Of a DNA stretch of 42,734 nt, positions 41,694 to 42,734 are shown in pieces; the stretch's first letter is position 1, and every line of letters starts with the position of its first letter. The notes below the pieces were generated by a model that saw nothing but the letters and a program-made list of their open reading frames with translations, ran no database searches and was not told the DNA's origin. Position numbers and translations under genes: made by a program. The DNA is from an uncultured Prevotella sp. (GTDB taxonomy: Bacteria; Bacteroidota; Bacteroidia; Bacteroidales; Bacteroidaceae), in contig ONAJ01000020.1 in the NCBI GenBank assembly GCA_900315775.1, positions 1 through 42,734 on the forward strand, given 5' to 3'.

Positions 41694-42734
41694 GCATATT
41701 ACCATATATACGTTATTCCTTTTGCTCCTCATTGCTTGCGGCAGCAGTGAGCGTGGTCGTATGTTGGCGGTATTAGACGAAGCAGACAGTCTTAACCGCA
41801 ACTATATTCCCTTTACTACCGACTCGGTGCTGAAGGAAGCCACCGAGTGGTTCGACAGCCACGGCTCCGCCAATGAGCGCGTGCGTGCCCACTATCTCCT
41901 CGGCTGTGCCTACCGTGATATGGGCGAAGCCCCCACCGCCCTCCAGAGTTACCACGATGCCGTTGACTGTGCCGACACCACCGCCACAGACTGCGACTAT
42001 CGGCTACTCAGTCGCGTTCATGGACAAATGGGAAATTTGTTTTACGAAATGAATCTGCCTTATGAGCAAAAGTCAGTTCTAGACAACGCTATAAAATACT
42101 CTTTACTTTCAGGAGATACGTTAGTGTCGATTATATGCTATGAATCTCTTTACAATGTATATCATTATTTGGGCATGGAGGATTCCTGCTTAGCAATTCT
42201 TTTAAACTCACGTCAATTGTATTTAATGCATGGTTATAACAGAGAAGCAGCTATATGTGCAGGCAACATCATAAGCACCCTCGTTGAACAAGGAAAATTC
42301 ATTCAAGCTCGTTCATATATAGATATATATGAGAAAGAGTCAGGAATGTTTCGTAATAATGAGATATCTGAAGGTAAGGAAATATACTATTATATAAAAG
42401 GTCGCTATTATTTAGGTGTTGAAAAAACAGATTCCGCAGAATTAATGTTTAGAAGATTATTAGAAAGTGGAAAAGACATAAATGATAAAGAAGCTGCTTT
42501 TTATGGATTGTCCCTGTTGTATAAAAAACTACACAATAATGATTCCGTAGCAAAGTATTCACTAAAAGCGTATGACGCAAACGACAAACAAAAACGAAAC
42601 AGTATTGAAATTGAAATGCAGCAGATGCAGTCTCAGTATGACTATACCCGCCATCAGCAGATAGCATTAGAAAAAAGTGAAGAGGTTTCAAAGTTCAAAT
42701 CTATATTGTTTGTTGTCATTTTTTGTGTAATATG
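41686..42734 (+). CDS. TPR-type lipoprotein/sensor, 3' end missing
   Basis: Open from a GTG at 41686, which overlaps the HAD gene stop, to the window edge (about 349 codons). An in-frame TGA immediately precedes the GTG, so no earlier start is possible. The start gives a lipoprotein signal (M-Y-K-H-I-T-I-Y-T-L-F-L-L-L-L-I-A-C). TPR-like helical repeats follow (H-Y-L-L-G-C-A-Y-R-D-M-G-E-A near residue 68), then a Q-rich coiled coil (about 307-335) and the start of a membrane helix (I-L-F-V-V-I-F-C-V-I). Families of this type in Prevotella are multicopy and usually end with a cytoplasmic signalling region, here cut off. Base composition changes abruptly near 42030. Confidence 0.75.
   Translation, partial: MYKHITIYTLFLLLLIACGSSERGRMLAVLDEADSLNRNYIPFTTDSVLKEATEWFDSHGSANERVRAHYLLGCAYRDMGEAPTALQSYHDAVDCADTTATDCDYRLLSRVHGQMGNLFYEMNLPYEQKSVLDNAIKYSLLSGDTLVSIICYESLYNVYHYLGMEDSCLAILLNSRQLYLMHGYNREAAICAGNIISTLVEQGKFIQARSYIDIYEKESGMFRNNEISEGKEIYYYIKGRYYLGVEKTDSAELMFRRLLESGKDINDKEAAFYGLSLLYKKLHNNDSVAKYSLKAYDANDKQKRNSIEIEMQQMQSQYDYTRHQQIALEKSEEVSKFKSILFVVIFCVI

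Overview
This window looks like chromosomal DNA of a member of Bacteroidales, most likely Prevotella or a close relative (Prevotellaceae). The evidence is the Bacteroidetes-type promoters (-33 TTTG, 19-20 bp spacer, -7 TAnnTTTG) in front of many genes, weak Shine-Dalgarno sequences, the gene orders purH-mreBCD-mrdA-rodA and tig-clpP-clpX-recQ, a PorT-like barrel protein, and secreted proteins ending in the V-Y-(N/D)-L-x-G-(Q/R)-(K/R) tail common in this group. No tRNA, rRNA, CRISPR array, transposase or prophage gene was seen.

Layout. 1-4000 is a more AT-rich accessory stretch. It holds short repeats, an intact MntA-like nucleotidyltransferase followed by the remnant of its HEPN partner, an 886-aa secreted Ig-like surface protein and a 62-aa acidic protein. 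4026-10319 is the rod-shape operon: a single-domain PurH, MreB, MreC, MreD, PBP2 and RodA. 10444-12121 carries a secreted NlpC/P60 hydrolase and a CapA-like lipoprotein, converging on rplS. 12696-14326 encodes a 5'-nucleotidase split into two exported proteins. It converges on a PorT-like gene, followed by a 2[4Fe-4S] ferredoxin with a palindrome in its promoter. 15484-19684 (minus) is argD, proC, an XRE-cupin regulator and an acyl-CoA synthetase. 19912-26611 (minus) is an RND efflux operon with lpxA as fourth gene. 26737-32818 (minus) is cysE, an RNA methyltransferase with a repetitive basic tail, a DPP-IV-type peptidase and a CCA-adding-type nucleotidyltransferase. 32953-39426 (plus) is lptB, then tig-clpP-clpX-recQ. 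39450-42734 is a secreted pectate lyase, a HAD phosphatase and a truncated TPR lipoprotein.

The genes are mainly housekeeping functions: cell-wall elongation, LPS export and lipid A synthesis, proteostasis, efflux, and amino-acid synthesis. Secreted degradative enzymes are interspersed.

The most unusual feature is a dispersed set of short tandem arrays, nearly all with a 7-bp period. The unit classes are GAGAGGA/TCTCCTC, AATTCAT/TTATGAA and TTTACWA; one array has an 8-bp period with a CGTTA core. They lie where a change of copy number should matter: inside the signal-peptide codons of the peptidase and the pectate lyase, in the -33 region of the lptB and tig promoters, just upstream of the RND pump start codon, and across the 3' end of argD. 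Because 7 is not a multiple of 3, loss or gain of one unit in the signal-peptide arrays would frameshift the enzyme, so these are candidate contingency (phase-variable) loci. Other points of interest are the sharp composition break inside the final TPR gene, the lone IMP-cyclohydrolase PurH, lpxA inside an efflux operon, and duplicated promoters with a GGAAA-N11-TTTCC dyad.
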